Shown here: positions 22,421 through 35,900 of the stretch, one piece after another
Layout: each line of letters begins with the position of its first letter
Numbering within the stretch: position 1 is the stretch's first letter
Origin: Daphnia carinata
Lineage: Eukaryota; Arthropoda; Branchiopoda; Diplostraca; Daphniidae
Direction of reading: 5' to 3'
DNA: 64,000 nucleotides
Assembly (NCBI RefSeq): GCF_022539665.2
Contig: NC_081333.1
Location: forward strand, 7,934,971-7,998,970
The notes under the pieces: generated by a model
The model's database searches: none
Seen by the model: the letters and a program-made list of their open reading frames with translations, nothing else
What the model was told of the DNA's origin: nothing
Made by a program: the position numbers and the translations under genes

Positions 22421-25400
22421 ATGGGTAAAAAAGGAAAAGCGCGTCAGGATAAGTTTTACCACTTAGCCAAAGAGACAGGTAATAAATTCCATAATCAGTA
22501 TTTAATTTGGGCGGAATCGTGTGAAGGAAAACGTCATTTCTGTTATACTGATGTAAGTGGTTGAACACATCTAACTACACGGCCAATTGTTTGTTTTAGG
22601 CTACCGGTCTCGTGCGGCATTCAAGCTGCTACAGCTTAACAGAAAGTTTGAGTTTTTGGAGAAGAGTCGAGTGGTCATTGACTTGTGTGCTGCGCCAGGA
22701 TCATGGATGCAAGTTGCCAAACAACACATGCCTGTTTCAAGTTTGATCATTGGTATCGATCTTTTTCCAATCAAACCTATTCAAGGTTGCCTAACATTGC
22801 AGGTTAGTTAATAATATTATCCTAGGTAGTACATCTGCTACCCTTGTTTTCTTACATCAATAGGAAGACATCACAACAGAAAAATGCTACCAAAACTTGA
22901 AAAAAGAATTGTCAACTTGGAAGGCAGATGTTGTTTTGCACGATGGTGCTCCCAATGTTGGTCAAAATTGGATTTATGATGCCTTCATTCAGAATCAGTT
23001 GGTGTTGAGTGCCCTGAAGCTGGCATCAGAATTCTTGACCAAGGGTGGATGGTTTGTCACCAAAATCTTCAGATCTAAAGATTACAACTCCCTGATGTGG
23101 GTGTTGCGACAGCTTTTCAAACGGGTTCATTCTACAAAACCACACGCATCCCGTATGGAATCTGCCGAAATCTTCGTTATTTGCCAGGGATATAAAGCGC
23201 CAGACAAGCTTGATCCCAAGTTCTTGGATCCCAAATATGTCTTCCAAGAAGTTGAAACCGTCTCTGACACCGTAATGGGCATTCAAGCTCAAGCGAGGTC
23301 AAAACCAAAAGCTGGAGGCTATGAAGACGGGGTTACATCGTTGCACAAGTCAGCTCTGATTTCCGATTTCGTACGCCAGGAAAATTTCGTCGATATCCTC
23401 AACACGGCTACGGTTCTTACCATGGATGACCCCGAGATTGCAAACCATCCACTGACTACTGTGGAAATTAAAGAGTGTTGTAAAGATATCAAAGTTTTGG
23501 GGCGAAAAGATTTAAAGTCTCTTATTAGTTGGCGAAAAGCCATTCAAAAAAGCTTGGATGATAAGGCTGAGAAGCTCAAGATGGAAGAAAATTCGCTGAA
23601 CGAAAATGTGATTCCCATGGAAGAGGATGCCGAATCGGATGATGAAGAAGATTTGGCTCTAGTGGAACAGCAAATTAAAGAGTTAGAGGTAAGAAAGGGA
23701 AAGAAGATTAAGAAGAATGTTTCATTCATTGGTTTTCCCTGTTTTTTTTCTCGTAACGTATGCAGGATGCCAAAGCACAAGATGCAAAGCGTAAAAAAAA
23801 GAAGCTACTGAATGAACGCCGCAAATTACAGGAGAAGATGAAACTGAAAATGGTTCTCCCTGGCGACAGTGGTCCAAGCGTACAGGAAGCCAAACCCCTC
23901 TTTGCGCTTGATCAAATCAAATCAGACCAGGCATGTACCGGCGAATAGCAGACATGCCGTGCAATCTGCAAATGTAACACTTTTTTGTTGTGTTGCAGGA
24001 TTTGGATCGAATTGCGGAGCAAGAAGCCGACGAGCTTGCAGAGGAACCTCGAGAAAAGGCAGGTCCACGACCGAAAAAAGCAAAGTATGACAAGGAAACT
24101 TTTCAGCTGGATTCAAGTGGAAGGTAAAGTTTCTTTTCTTTGCCTGAGCGTACTTGCATGTTTTGAAAATTCTTGGTCAATGATTATATCTCACAAAAGG
24201 TACCGAAGGGAAGAAGACAGTGATGAAGAACTTATATTCGACTCTGATGACGACTACGAAAGTGACGTTCCACAAGACTCTTTGGGTAGCTAAAGCTTGC
24301 TTTTCTTTCTTTTTATCGGCAAGTGCAACTTCTTTATGCTTCTTTAGGAATCGATGACGCAAGTGACGAGAGTGATGGAGAGGCAAAGAAGAAACCTAAG
24401 AAAGTTCGCTTCGCTGAAGCAATCAAGGCCGCGACGAAAGAAGTTGAAATAGACGAAAGGAAACATCCATTGCTAACGGATTTGGAAGATGATGACTCTG
24501 CCCAGAAGCGCCAAAAGAAGGCTGACAAATGGTTCATGAAGGTGCGTAATACTACGATAGAGTGCTTTGCCATAAAGACTTAACATCGTTTTTATTTTTT
24601 TAGAGCGCTCTTCAAGACATCGATGACGAAGAAGACGAAGACATTGAACTCGATTCCATGGCTCGCGAGCACCCGCTTCAACGTAAAAGAGCTGTCACTA
24701 GCGGTGACTTTACCGATGACGAAGATGCTGAAGACAGCGATGAAGAAGATGCTAACATTAACGGCAAAATTGGGAAGAAGGCTCCAACGAACAAGTTTGA
24801 CTCCGACACAGATTCTGATGACGACTCTGATGATGATGACGACTCTGATGATAGCGATGAAAACAATTTGGCTAATGACCATGGTTTAGATGATGGTCTA
24901 CCTGCTGCTGGGGTTCAAGGTAAGTCTGCAGGGAAAATCTTGTATGCTATAGACACCTTAATTAACTAACCACGGTTTTCTTTAGTAAGAGGCAAGAAAA
25001 AGAGCCTGACAGCTGAGGCCCTCGCCCTTGGCTCGCTGCTGATCCAGTCACGGAAAGTGAGACGAGACCTATCCGATGATGGATGGAACCGGTATGCTTT
25101 CAACGATGAGAACCTGCCTGATTGGTTTGTCGAAGATGAAAGACGTCATAGCCATAAAGAGCTACCCATAACGAAGGTAGATGTGTTCCGCTTAAGTTTA
25201 ATGAACAAATCGATTATGATTGGTATTCTTTGACATTTGAGCTAATTCATTATCATCTTTGCATTTACAGGAGGTTGTCCAACAATATAAAGATCGTATG
25301 AAAGAAATCAACGTTCGACCAATTAAGAAAGTCGTTGAAGCTAAAGCCAGGAAGAAGCGTCGTTCCATGCGTCGTCTGGAGAAGGCCCGAAAGAAGGCTG

Positions 25401-25924
25401 ATACTATTTCAGAAACTATGGGCATGAGCGACTACGACAAGGCGCAACAGATCCGACAGTGCGTATCGGTTTTTTTGTTACTTTATTTCACCCTTCAGAG
25501 TTGTTTTACATTAGCCTCTGTTTGTGCACCAATGTTTTCTTTTATTTTGAAGGGCTATCAACAGTTTTGTTTGCTATGATTGAGTTTTACATAATTTAGT
25601 TTGAAGCCGTTAGCATTGCCTGAGGTAGTCTATGAATATGGGGATCATCGTCTATCCAACTTGATACCCTTCTACGTTGTATTGTGTAAATAATCTTTCA
25701 TGTTTTTGTCTAAAAATAGCATACACAAGAAGGCCAAGCAGGAGAAGAAGAAGGAAGTGACGTACGTGGTAGCTAAGAAGCACCAGGCCGGCAAGAAGGT
25801 TCACCGACCCGCCGGCGTCAAGGGCCAATTTAAAGTGGTCGATCGCCGCATGAAGAAGGACGACAAGAAGCGCAAAGCGACCGAACGGAGAAAAGGCAAA
25901 AAAGCTAGGACTCCCAAGAAGTAA
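22421..25924 (+). CDS. FTSJ3: pre-rRNA 2'-O-ribose methyltransferase FTSJ3/Spb1
   Basis: Eleven exons: 22421-22478, 22600-22802, 22864-23688, 23766-23930, 23999-24123, 24200-24285, 24348-24541, 24604-24919, 24986-25176, 25271-25458, 25720-25924; 851 residues in frame. It methylates ribose in pre-rRNA in the nucleolus using SAM and acts in 60S (yeast) or 18S (human) maturation. The RrmJ fold occupies ~20-210: SAM loop [13 protein letters not shown] and the K-D-K-E tetrad at Lys28 (RSRAAFK), Asp114 (LHDGAPN), Lys154 (GWFVTK) and Glu189 (SAEIFV). A DUF3381-like middle ([18 protein letters not shown]...) and a long acidic Asp/Ser-rich linker (exons 6-8) follow. The C-terminal Spb1 domain is highly conserved: [51 protein letters not shown]. 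Intron 4 uses a GC donor (CAG|GCATGT at 23931). The assignment is firm. Confidence 0.95.
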
Positions 25925-26123
25925 GAAAACGCTCGTTACAATACAGTGAAAAGAGAAACGTGATGCTGGAAAATATCATGCATGGCAAAATGCTTGCTGT
26001 GTATTCTCTTGTCGTGTTCCGAACTAATTACACCGCCTCATTGAGACCTATGAATTGAATGAGTGTCTGTTGTTTAAGATGATTAGTTCCGGTGGTCGTT
26101 GATGGTTCACATTAGCGTTCCTT

Positions 26124-28130
26124 TCATTGCCAGTCGTCAAATATGGCCGCTGAAGTCAAATTTCCAATTGGGTATTGTGAAAGAGCGTCATTCACAACTT
26201 TCATGATGCCCGTCGTTAGATTCTCGATAACGATAGGCTTCACCTGTCACGCCCAAAACAAGAGGAGGATTAGTCTATTGAATTCTACATCAAAACTCGC
26301 CCCATTTTGTGCCAACGGCAGCTGCCAACAACTTCCGATTGCCACGTGCAAAATACTGGGCTTTACTCCCCCATTTCACTTCAGTTCTACAATCACGAAC
26401 GGAAAGGAAATCGATGGGGAACAGGCGACCGTGCATAAATAACAACTGGACGAGATGTTGCAACCAATGAACTATAGCAACTCACCATGTCGAAGATAGC
26501 CATTCCTAGTTCACTTAGGATATCATTTAACGTGTCGCCCAAATCTCCTCCTCCAAGAAGATTTTCGAAATAAACGACCATCGTTGTAAAAGAGACATCC
26601 ATCTCGAGTGAAGTCAACTGTAAAAAAAAAAGGCAAGTGCACGTTAATGTATATAGCTAAAGCGACTAGTGACTTGATTAAATGCACTCGAGCGCCAAAG
26701 ATGCAACCCCTACTGCCCCTAAAGAAGAAGTCATCCTTGCGGTTGCTCGCCCCCGCCCCTTGCTTACTTACTCGCTAATGTTGCTGCTTTTCTCTAATAC
26801 GCCCAACTACTTTAGAGTACGCGAGAGAGAAACACCTATTTCAGATTCGCTTGTGCCCCATCGTCGTTGATTGATGATGGCAAAGTGTTTCACAACTTTA
26901 TGTATATGAAGTAAGCGGTACCTGCAAGTAGTTGCCTGTTTCGTCCAAGCCCATTGATCCACCACCGAGCATGTTGACTTCAAAGATTTCCAGCCTGTAA
27001 GGTCCGTTACCGTAAATTGGGAAAACGACCCCCGCAATTCCGCTGAGATCATACAAGCCGTCGATCTACACAGTACAAACATTTTGGCAAAAATTTACCA
27101 ATGCCCAGCTAATAGATTTGCATTTGACGAATTTGCAGTATACCTTCATATAAGGCATAAAAGAGCGTAAGTCCATGCTGAGTTGGGCAAGATCAATGTG
27201 TAACGTTGTCACAACCAGTGTCGACAAATAATGGACTGCAGTGTCCTGTTTGTGATTGGACGATTACAATAGAAATCTAATGCTGTAAATGATTTTTGAA
27301 AAACAATTACCGCTACGGCAGCATCAATCGCACCGCCCGGTACCCTGTTGTGAAAATAAACAGATAAGAAGGGTCAAAAACAACCGATTAAGTTATTAAA
27401 AAGGCTTAAACATCGTTGGCGAACGAAAAAGCTAACGATAGAGTAGTTGTAAATAAGTACGTCAGAGTAGGAATGGTGATGTTGCCTATCCATAGAGGGT
27501 CCATAGGGGGAATGCCGAGAGCAGGGATTCCTTCATCGAGTGCCGCAAAGAAGTTGTTGATGACCAACCGGACGTAATTATCCAACGCTGCGTCCCTGGG
27601 CTGCAGAGCTTTTTCTACCAATCAAAAATCCGAATGAAGAGACGCAACAACTTTGTTCGTACATGTGTGGTTGTAACAAGAAAATGACTAGAATCAAGCT
27701 ATGTCGCTGACGACTTATTCATTAGGACCATCTTCCCGAGGCAATCATCTTTTATTTGTATTTCAAGTGCCTTTTTGCTCTTGATTTCTTTCTTCCTATT
27801 TAACCATCTCTAATGAAATGTTTTCTTCAAGCCCTTAACTTTTTGAGTGTTTTGCTTGAATGGGCTCAATCATGACGTTGGAGGTAGCCCAACCGACAGC
27901 TTATGGCATGCAAAGCATTCCAATGAACGACCCATTCAAACGGACAAGGACGATCGGCCTCAAAGGGAGAGATCTACGTAACGTGCCTCGTGCCTGTCAA
28001 ACGGAAAAAAGGACAAACTTCATATACCGGATTGCGAATAGGATGGATTGCCGAGCGGATTGGCGTCGACTAGCAGCAACGACGTGCTCATCAAAGCCAA
28101 CCAGAAGCGAATTGAACGTAGGCGAAACAT
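26124..28130 (-). CDS. Takeout/JHBP-like secreted lipid-binding protein
   Basis: Seven exons: complement of 26124-26243, 26486-26617, 26922-27065, 27144-27245, 27311-27344, 27461-27614 and 28028-28130; 262 residues in frame. The family (haemolymph juvenile-hormone-binding/takeout, super-roll fold) carries small hydrophobic ligands outside cells; the ligand cannot be told here. The first exon gives a signal peptide (MFRLRSIRFWLALMSTSLLLVDANP) and joins in phase to EKALQPRDAALDNYV. Family marks: EGIPALGIPPMDPLWI near the N-terminus, IDGLYDLSGIAGVVFPIYGNGPY in the middle, and FENLLGGGDLGDTLNDILSE leading to VKPIVIENLTTGIMKVVNDAL. The 3' end of exon 2 is uncertain: the donor at 27460 (AC|GTACTT) fits the family best, but 27436 (TC|GTTAGC) also keeps frame and would add eight residues. 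It converges on FTSJ3 with 199 bp between stops. Confidence 0.82.
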
Positions 28131-31100
28131 TCTTTTTCTTGATGGAAACAAGACAGGAATGTATCAATTAACTATTAGCAAAAGAATTTATTCGATCGTG
28201 CGCCTAGACCGTCGACTGGACTACTGCATTACAGTATTTGTCTGGCCTTTGTTTTATTCCATTTAACGAGATGATGTCGAACGGATTACCGCATGACAAC
28301 AAAGATAGGGCAACCTGGTCTGATAGGAGCAACGAATAGGAAGAAACGAAAGCAACGAATTGTATCCTGTACAGCTGTCGAATTCAATAATCCTTTAATA
28401 TGTCTCAATGTCTGGCACGCCCTGTTAGCTCCGAGCTGTCATCGCCAATCTCAACGTTCGACAGGTCTTATTATCGTACTTGTTTACTTGTTGATACATT
28501 TTTTTATGTTATTTTCGTTTTCACTGTCAATCTAATCTTTTTGCATTCGTGTTTTATTTTCTGTCTTTTTCCTTCAAGAGGCTGTTTGAAATGAAAATAA
28601 ACGAGAGTGCTCGGCGACTCCTCTTCGATGTTGAATTCATTGTTATTTCGTTTTTCCTTCAGAGATAGGCGAGGGACTGCAGACTTGTGTGTTAAGAGAA
28701 CTGCAAAAATCTCGCAACAAAGAAGTCATTTCGTTAGGATTACGTTATACGGCCAACGCCCGCCCGTCTCTAGTTTTGGTCTACCAGACGGAGACTCTTA
28801 TAGCCCATTGCTAAGTAAGACGGGATTCGGGAATAAGAAAGATCCAACTGTCTTCTGTTTAAAGAACAAAAAATCTAATTACTTATTCGGTTCAGAGATA
28901 TGCCATACTGGCGGATTTGACCACCTTAATATAAGTCATGGTCTTGCCGTATAGCCCTCATTCCGCAAGTATAAGGAACTGGAAACATTCGTTAATAGAC
29001 CGCACATTGCAAGCCGCTAGGATCGTTATGAATCGTTGCCATTTCGGCCAAGGTTCGGGTGTGGCCATTGCTTCTGCATATCTTATATTATATGGGCGAC
29101 ATGGCTCTCTTCTCCCCCTATATAGCATACATCCTGTATACGCGTAACCCAGCAGTGACATTCTGCAATTAATCATATTGGACATCCGGCAGAGAAGGCC
29201 TCCATTGTTGCTGTGTTCGTACGCGGCTTGGTTGGCCAAAAAGTTGCTAGCAAAGAAATATGTAGGACGATCAAGGAAAAGACTACGGGCCTGAAGTACA
29301 GATACTGATATGGGATAGATACACACAGTCAGCCGATGTCTTCCTGGTCTCAAAGGTTGACCAACTCACGCAATGTCACGGAGCTTTGATCGCAGAGTGT
29401 GCTGCTTGTCTTGTCTTGCGAGATCATCGCCCCAACTTGTATTTCGCTACTGACGACAGAAGCGGCATATCAGTTAGGTCTTGCTATATGGCATACCTAC
29501 AAAAAGAAACGATTGAAGCCAGAGTTTCCCTCGGGGTGTAGCAAGGGAGGTCAATCGATCCTTGCTTTATAACTGACGGAATTCGATTAGTCGTAACTTT
29601 GAATCGATCCATTATGATGACGGGCTGCACGCCGTCCTCTTTCTGCTAATAGCAACAACCAGTAGCCAGAAAATGGTACCGTAACTACGTCTACGATGAC
29701 ATTGTGTATATGCTATAGAGACAACACTAGCAGCTATGGACTAATACATTTGCCCTATAATGGGAGACTTGTCCACATCTATTATTTTTACTTTTGGTTC
29801 TCACGCACCCTGTTTTTTTTTTGTTTTTGCCTGTGTCGTCCGGATATAGTCGGTAAGGCGTTAACATGAGAGTCAGGATAGCGGAGGCAAAGAGGGAATA
29901 AGCCAAGCGGAAGAGTATGTGAGGAAATAGGAGGATCAAATCGATCCGCTAATCAGATCCGCGACGAACAGACTAGAAGTCTCAGGCCCTTGCACGGTCT
30001 ATTTGTAAGAGTGGCGTGGCTCTCGAAAAACGGGATAATGTAGCGAACGCCTGGAAAATAAAAATGAACTGTGTTCACTATAAAGAAGCCAAACAAGGCC
30101 TTTCGGAAATGTTCAAACTGAGCTAGCTCTCGCTATTAATCAACGGCAGCCAATATTTGCTTCATGTGCGTGTGATGTGCTCTCGCATGATTGACGTGAA
30201 CACTTATACACGTTCCGGCAGATGAAGATGTGAAAAGGAAAATCGAGACCGTTAAAGAAATGGTCAACTAGTCAACGCCAATCCGGTTAGACGTGCACAC
30301 ATAGCTTGAAACACCAAAAATATGAATAATCAATGTTATTGCAAATATAAAATTATTAAAACGAATTGCCTTTGTTTAAAGTCCAAAATGCACACGGGTT
30401 ATGATTTACGTGATTCGCATTCCATTTACGCGGGGGTTTATTTTGGATCATTGTACTGTTCGATTAGACTTAGTAAAGTTAAGGAGAAGTTAACGTAGAG
30501 TTCGATGGGCGTTGGCATTTCATGGGCGTAAATGAAAGAACAGAAATATCGAGCGAATTACAACTTTGAGCGTGAGAGTTGGTGGTTGACATTAGCTGCC
30601 TATATTGGCGTCATTTCATCGATCCTGACGTTATACCCGTCGAAAGTGCCAATATTGGCAAAGTAAATGCCTTTTTCTTTCAAGGAACGATGGCCTTACA
30701 CTTCATTCATCGATGTTAGCCTAACGTGTGTTGCATAACAGTTGTGCTTTATCCATTTTGAACTTATATTTTTTAAATTCCAAGAAGGCCAAAATTACTG
30801 TATGCAAATGTTAACGGCTTAAAAGAAAAGCGGACAAATTGCATTCAATTTCTACAAATAAATTTTTTTTTTGCGTGTTTAGTTTGCATAACAATTGCAT
30901 GCGGGTCATTTATTTCTTTTGTATAGCACGCGCAGCACTCTACAAGTCCCGTATAATCACAATCGAAATGCGGGATTGAGACGTGCGGCCGCGCTTGCGC
31001 GTTGCGAACGCGTACTGATATACGGTATCCAGCATGTGCGGAATCGCTGGATTATTGAGAGGGAGGGTCGCAATCTAAACGAGGAAGAAGGGGCGACACA

Positions 31101-32942
31101 GCACAAGAAGGAGCATTATAGAGTGAGTGGCAGACTCAAAAAGAGGATTTCAATTCAGCGTGTGTCTCAGTCGCCGACGTCCAGGACGCGATCCGCGTCT
31201 CACAGCCGCTCGTTGCATTTTTAAATATCACATTGTGCTGTTGGTTTTGCCTTTTTCTCAACCTCCATTCTATCGGCTAGACGACTTCATCCATGATTAA
31301 CACCGTCATCCGTCAAGCTAAAGTCGCCGATTGGTAAGTTAAAGTTGAGCTTATTTTAGCCTATATCCATTAGCTTTACAATATTTACTAGGCGTTGAAC
31401 ACACGCCCGTGTCGTTACATCACTGTTCTTGTTTTCCTTCCATAAAATAATGGCTATAGAAGATTATACTGGGCCGAAGATCTGTTGTTTTTCTAAAGCC
31501 AACGCAGTAGACACAGACATCTTTTTTTTAAATATCGTAATTATTGTCATCATTATATTGTTATACTCCTATTTCTGGATACGCTGAGAAACCGATGCTC
31601 TAGACTTTCTGCTGGAGCTACGAGCTTATTTCCTGCCACTCCGGATTGGATGTCATTCTCATTCTAATTAAGCCCTCTTCATTTCCGGATGATTGGATGG
31701 GTTGCAGCCGTAACTCCAGCACTGCATTTAGAAGGATTCTTTGTCTACTTGCTACACCGCGACCCTAAAGAAAATTTAGAAAAATTGTAACAAATTCCTG
31801 AAAGAATTGTCCACCATCCTTTCTTTCGTACGTGCGTCTCTTGTTGCACATGCTCCAATGTAAGGATGTTGGTTATCTAGTTGGTCGGTACATAATAGAG
31901 ATACGAAAACACAGTCTAGCAGAAGATGCCATCAATTTGGCTTACTTCATTAAGTTCGCTCCAATTGCAATGCGAAATCGTCTTTCGCATCCTGGTCTCC
32001 CTATCTACTAACGCTGATGCGCGCCTATCAACTGTCTGCGAAATTGGCCAAATTGATTGATTTCGTTGCGTCTGGTGTATTACATAACTGTACGATGGTC
32101 TCTTTCTCTCGTCCAAAATAGAGCCTTCCAGTTTCTTGATATCTTTACCTCTTTTTCTTACTTCCGCTTTTGGCTTCCAGACGTGCTGCATAGTTGCGAT
32201 TGGACACAGGGCTTGAAATCAAAGCGGTCGGCCCGCGATTCAGTTGGTATCCGGTCCGCTTTTTTTTTTTAGATAAAACGTTTTTGTCGTCTCCTTGTGT
32301 AGTAAAGTTTTCATTTAAAAAAGGGGAAATAAAAATAGGCTGAATTAAAGGGGGATTGGAGAAAACGTGAAGCGTGAGTACGTCCCCAATGGGAAGGGTA
32401 TTAGGGCGTCTCACTGTATGGTGTGCGCGCATCATCAGATCTGACATGATTCTTTGGTGTTTCCATGGTGATGGTGGAACGAGCCTTTTTTTAGTTTCCC
32501 ACATCGGCAGCCGGGCCCCTACGTCTCCTTTTCCACGTTTCAAATTACCAATTGCCGACACGAAACGAATAAGCGAACGATAGACAGAGAGAAAAACAGC
32601 AGCCAGTTTCCCTCTTTTCTTGCGGATCTATGTGATGCGCGTTTTTTAGTCAGGGGATGAATTGATAGGAGCGACGTCTTATTGGGCGGCCGCGCATCTT
32701 ATTATTGTTACTCCGAGCAGAAAACACACGTCAGTGGAATGAAAATCAAATAAATGAAATCTAGCTAACGATGTGAGTTTCTTTGATATTTTTCGTGGAA
32801 AAGCAAAGGAGAAATCAATTCCATTTTCAAGTTCATTTAACTATGTTAAATTGATTACGTCATGCTTTACTTGTTGGTTTACTTTCACTTGTAATTGTTT
32901 TATTTTTCTCATCCTTTTTTCTATTTGAAGGAGAAGAAAAAG
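28131..32942. other. Intergenic and probable 5' UTR of the GPCR gene
   Basis: About 4.8 kb with no coding exon I can support. A CpG-richer stretch (about 30960-31210) is followed by a possible 5' UTR exon ending at 31333 (GATTG|GTAAGT). The matching acceptor would be the pyrimidine tract and AAG at 32900-32930, just before the GPCR start codon. That exon would carry an upstream ATG at 31293. The rest is unique AT-rich sequence. Confidence 0.4.
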
Positions 32943-35900
32943 ATGTGGAGTTCGTACTCTGTAACCGGCCCGCCGCCAGTGACCGGCACGGCCAACGGTA
33001 ACAGTTCAGAGAACGGCGGGGAAGACAGCAGCCATGTCGTCGATGGCGGGACTGACAGTGACCCATTACTTGGATTGGTGGCACTCCAACTGACCGTGTT
33101 GGTTTTCATATCGGCAGTTGGAACATTTGCCAACGCTCTCGTCTTCGCCGTTTTCTATCGCCGTCCGTCTCTGCGCACCATTTCCAACCGGCAAGTTGTT
33201 CTTTCTTTATCATGCCCACGCACATTCGCCAAACGCGCTGGTCCCACCAGTTCAGGGGATTTACGTTTTGATTCATAAAACAAGAGGTCCACCTTAACTG
33301 AATGCGTAATTCAACAATGACGGGCTGAACAAAAACCGTAACATGAAACAATGGCGTTCATTATGATGGTTATCGCACACATTTCATCATTCTTACTAAA
33401 CTAACAAGAATGAATGAATAAGGAACAAGAGGGGGTAAGAAAACCCGTCGACAGAGTTAATGAGCGTGACTGCGGAAACGAATAAGCCTTTGCTCGGAAG
33501 GATAGGCGGTAATACAGTCGCATTGCAAAATCTTTTGGGTGGAGTTACAGACAAAAAAAAAAATGAAAAAAAGAGCATTACTGTTGGTTGGTCTATCAAT
33601 AACGAAGACTGGCTACATGGTCATAGAGCGCGGGTGAACGGAATCAGAGTGAACAAGAGACTACGCCCACGTACATACTACTCCATCGTACGTGTTCTGT
33701 GATATCCAGCAGATTCGCAATCCTATATAGTCTTGTCAATAAGAAGGTATACGTAGAAAAAGCGGAGAAAATGGCGCTATGTCTACGGTATTCCTTTTCT
33801 TTCTGTGCAGTGCGAAATAAAAAACGAAGCTTCTCTAGCCTGCACGTCACAAAAGCAGCTGCTGATGATTATCGGCCCTTGTGCTGCCGTGCTGTCGTCA
33901 AAAAAGGCACGGTCGATACATTACGAAAGGCTTGATGCAATGGCTCTTCCTACATGACCTTGACGGCCACGGAATCTTTGCTCCGCTGGATTGAGTTTGC
34001 TCCGCCACTGCGTCCTTAGTATAATCCTGTTTTTATTAAAAGGAAAAGCAAAACTTTTCTTTTCTGATGTCCCCTTATGGAAAATCTGGAAATTCGTTGA
34101 CTTTGACGGCTTGTAAATAGGCCTCTACAGCTAGAACACGTCAAATAAAAAGCAAAAGATGACGGAGTCGAGTTCTTTCTACGCTTCACGTTTTTTTCCG
34201 CTTTCTATTCATCTTCCCACCTTTTAATTCGTAGCTTTCGTATTTGAATCGCTCCCGTCACTTCTGGCAACTCGTCGTTCGACGTGAATATTTCACGCCG
34301 AGGCTTTTTTATACATTAATCTTGCGGGAAAGCAGAGACTGTGAATCGCTTGATTTCGTTTCGCAAAACAGACGAGGAAAAGGAATGAACAAAAGCGATG
34401 GAAACTCCTTCGGGAGTGGCAGCAGCAGACATCAGATTATTTTTCTGAGCCAATCGGAGCAAGTAGCGAAGCGTTTTCGCGTCAACTTTTACGTATTACG
34501 CTAGATCTTTCTAGTAAATTAAACTAACCGAAATTTCTGCCCCGAAAATCGTATGCTAAATAGCTCACGTCTTTGCATTATACGACGAAATTGGATTTTT
34601 CCTTTTTTAGCGTTCTTTTAGAAAGTCAGAGCCAAGCGGGAAGATTCTATAGAGATTGAAAAAGATGCAGGAGACGACTGTAAAATAGATTGATAAATCG
34701 ATACTACGTCAGCCTGTTTTTACTCCTATTGAATATATCCACCGTCAATCATTGATATCCTATCTGAAATGGGGTCTTGTACCAGGAAGTTCACAGCCTT
34801 TTTTTTTTTTAGTTTACCCTCCGTCGCATTAAAATAAAAACGAATAAACGTCACCTTGGACATGATGACGATCTTATCGTGATAGTTCACTAGACCTTTA
34901 CGCGGGATAAAGACTTTTTTTTTCCTTGGCTTCTTCCACCTTCCAGACTCAGTACAAAGAGCAAAGTCCAAACGGTACATAATGCAACGCGGAAGCGATT
35001 TAGGATTGCCACTCATCTCACGGTCAGGGTTGTGTTATTCATTGTCATGTCATTTCATGTTGATTTACTACATTTTTTTATCAAAGGCATGTTTGATATA
35101 TCATTAAATTATAAAAATAAAAGAGGATTCTGTTGTAGCCGTTCCAACACAGTCCCGAATTGTTGTTTGTAAACAAGACAAAATGTTAAAACTACCAAAG
35201 CTTTTTAATCTGCAGATTCTGGCAAATAGGACGATGTTTCCTCTTTGCCGTACTAATTGCTTTTAGCTAATTATATTGTCTCACATAATCAGGTTCGTCT
35301 TGAGTCTCATCATGGCCAATTTAACGTCGGCGGCGGTGAGCATCCCGGGACACGTTTATCAACTTTTGATCAAACCTTTACATCACGAGCAACGGGAACG
35401 GTTTCAAGGGCATCACCAATTTCATCATCATTACCAATCTGCCGTGGTCAACAACGGGGTCAATGCAGACAGCAGCATTGGCGAAGACGTCACTTACGTA
35501 ATGGGTCGGCTTGTCGACGATTCAACTTCGTCGTGGTTAAGTTCCTGGCATTGGCACAAACAAGGACTTGATGGATTAACAGTTCTTGTCTCTTTGGCCT
35601 CCGTCCTTTCAATCCTGCTCATTTCACTCGATCGATACTACGTAAGATGATAGACAAGTCTCTCTATGTGTTATGACTATAGCAGTTCGATCCATTGATG
35701 GAGAGAGAGGGCCATTGAGATCTTCGAACAATACTCTTTCATTCAGTATACAAACGAATATAGCCTTGTGTACCCTGAGAAGTCAGGCCGGGGAAAAAAA
35801 CTTGTATGGACAGCTGATGATACATGGATTATTGTATTGACTTTCACAAAAGAATTCAATTCAATCACATAGACGTAATGGCTAGCCTATTGTCCGATCA

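Noticed and set aside
24678-24866. Minus-strand Ser-rich frame inside FTSJ3
   Set aside because: It is the antisense reading of the Asp/Ser-rich acidic linker codons.
30895-31224. 109-codon plus frame in a CpG-richer region
   Set aside because: No domain and no signal peptide; more likely promoter or 5' UTR of the GPCR.
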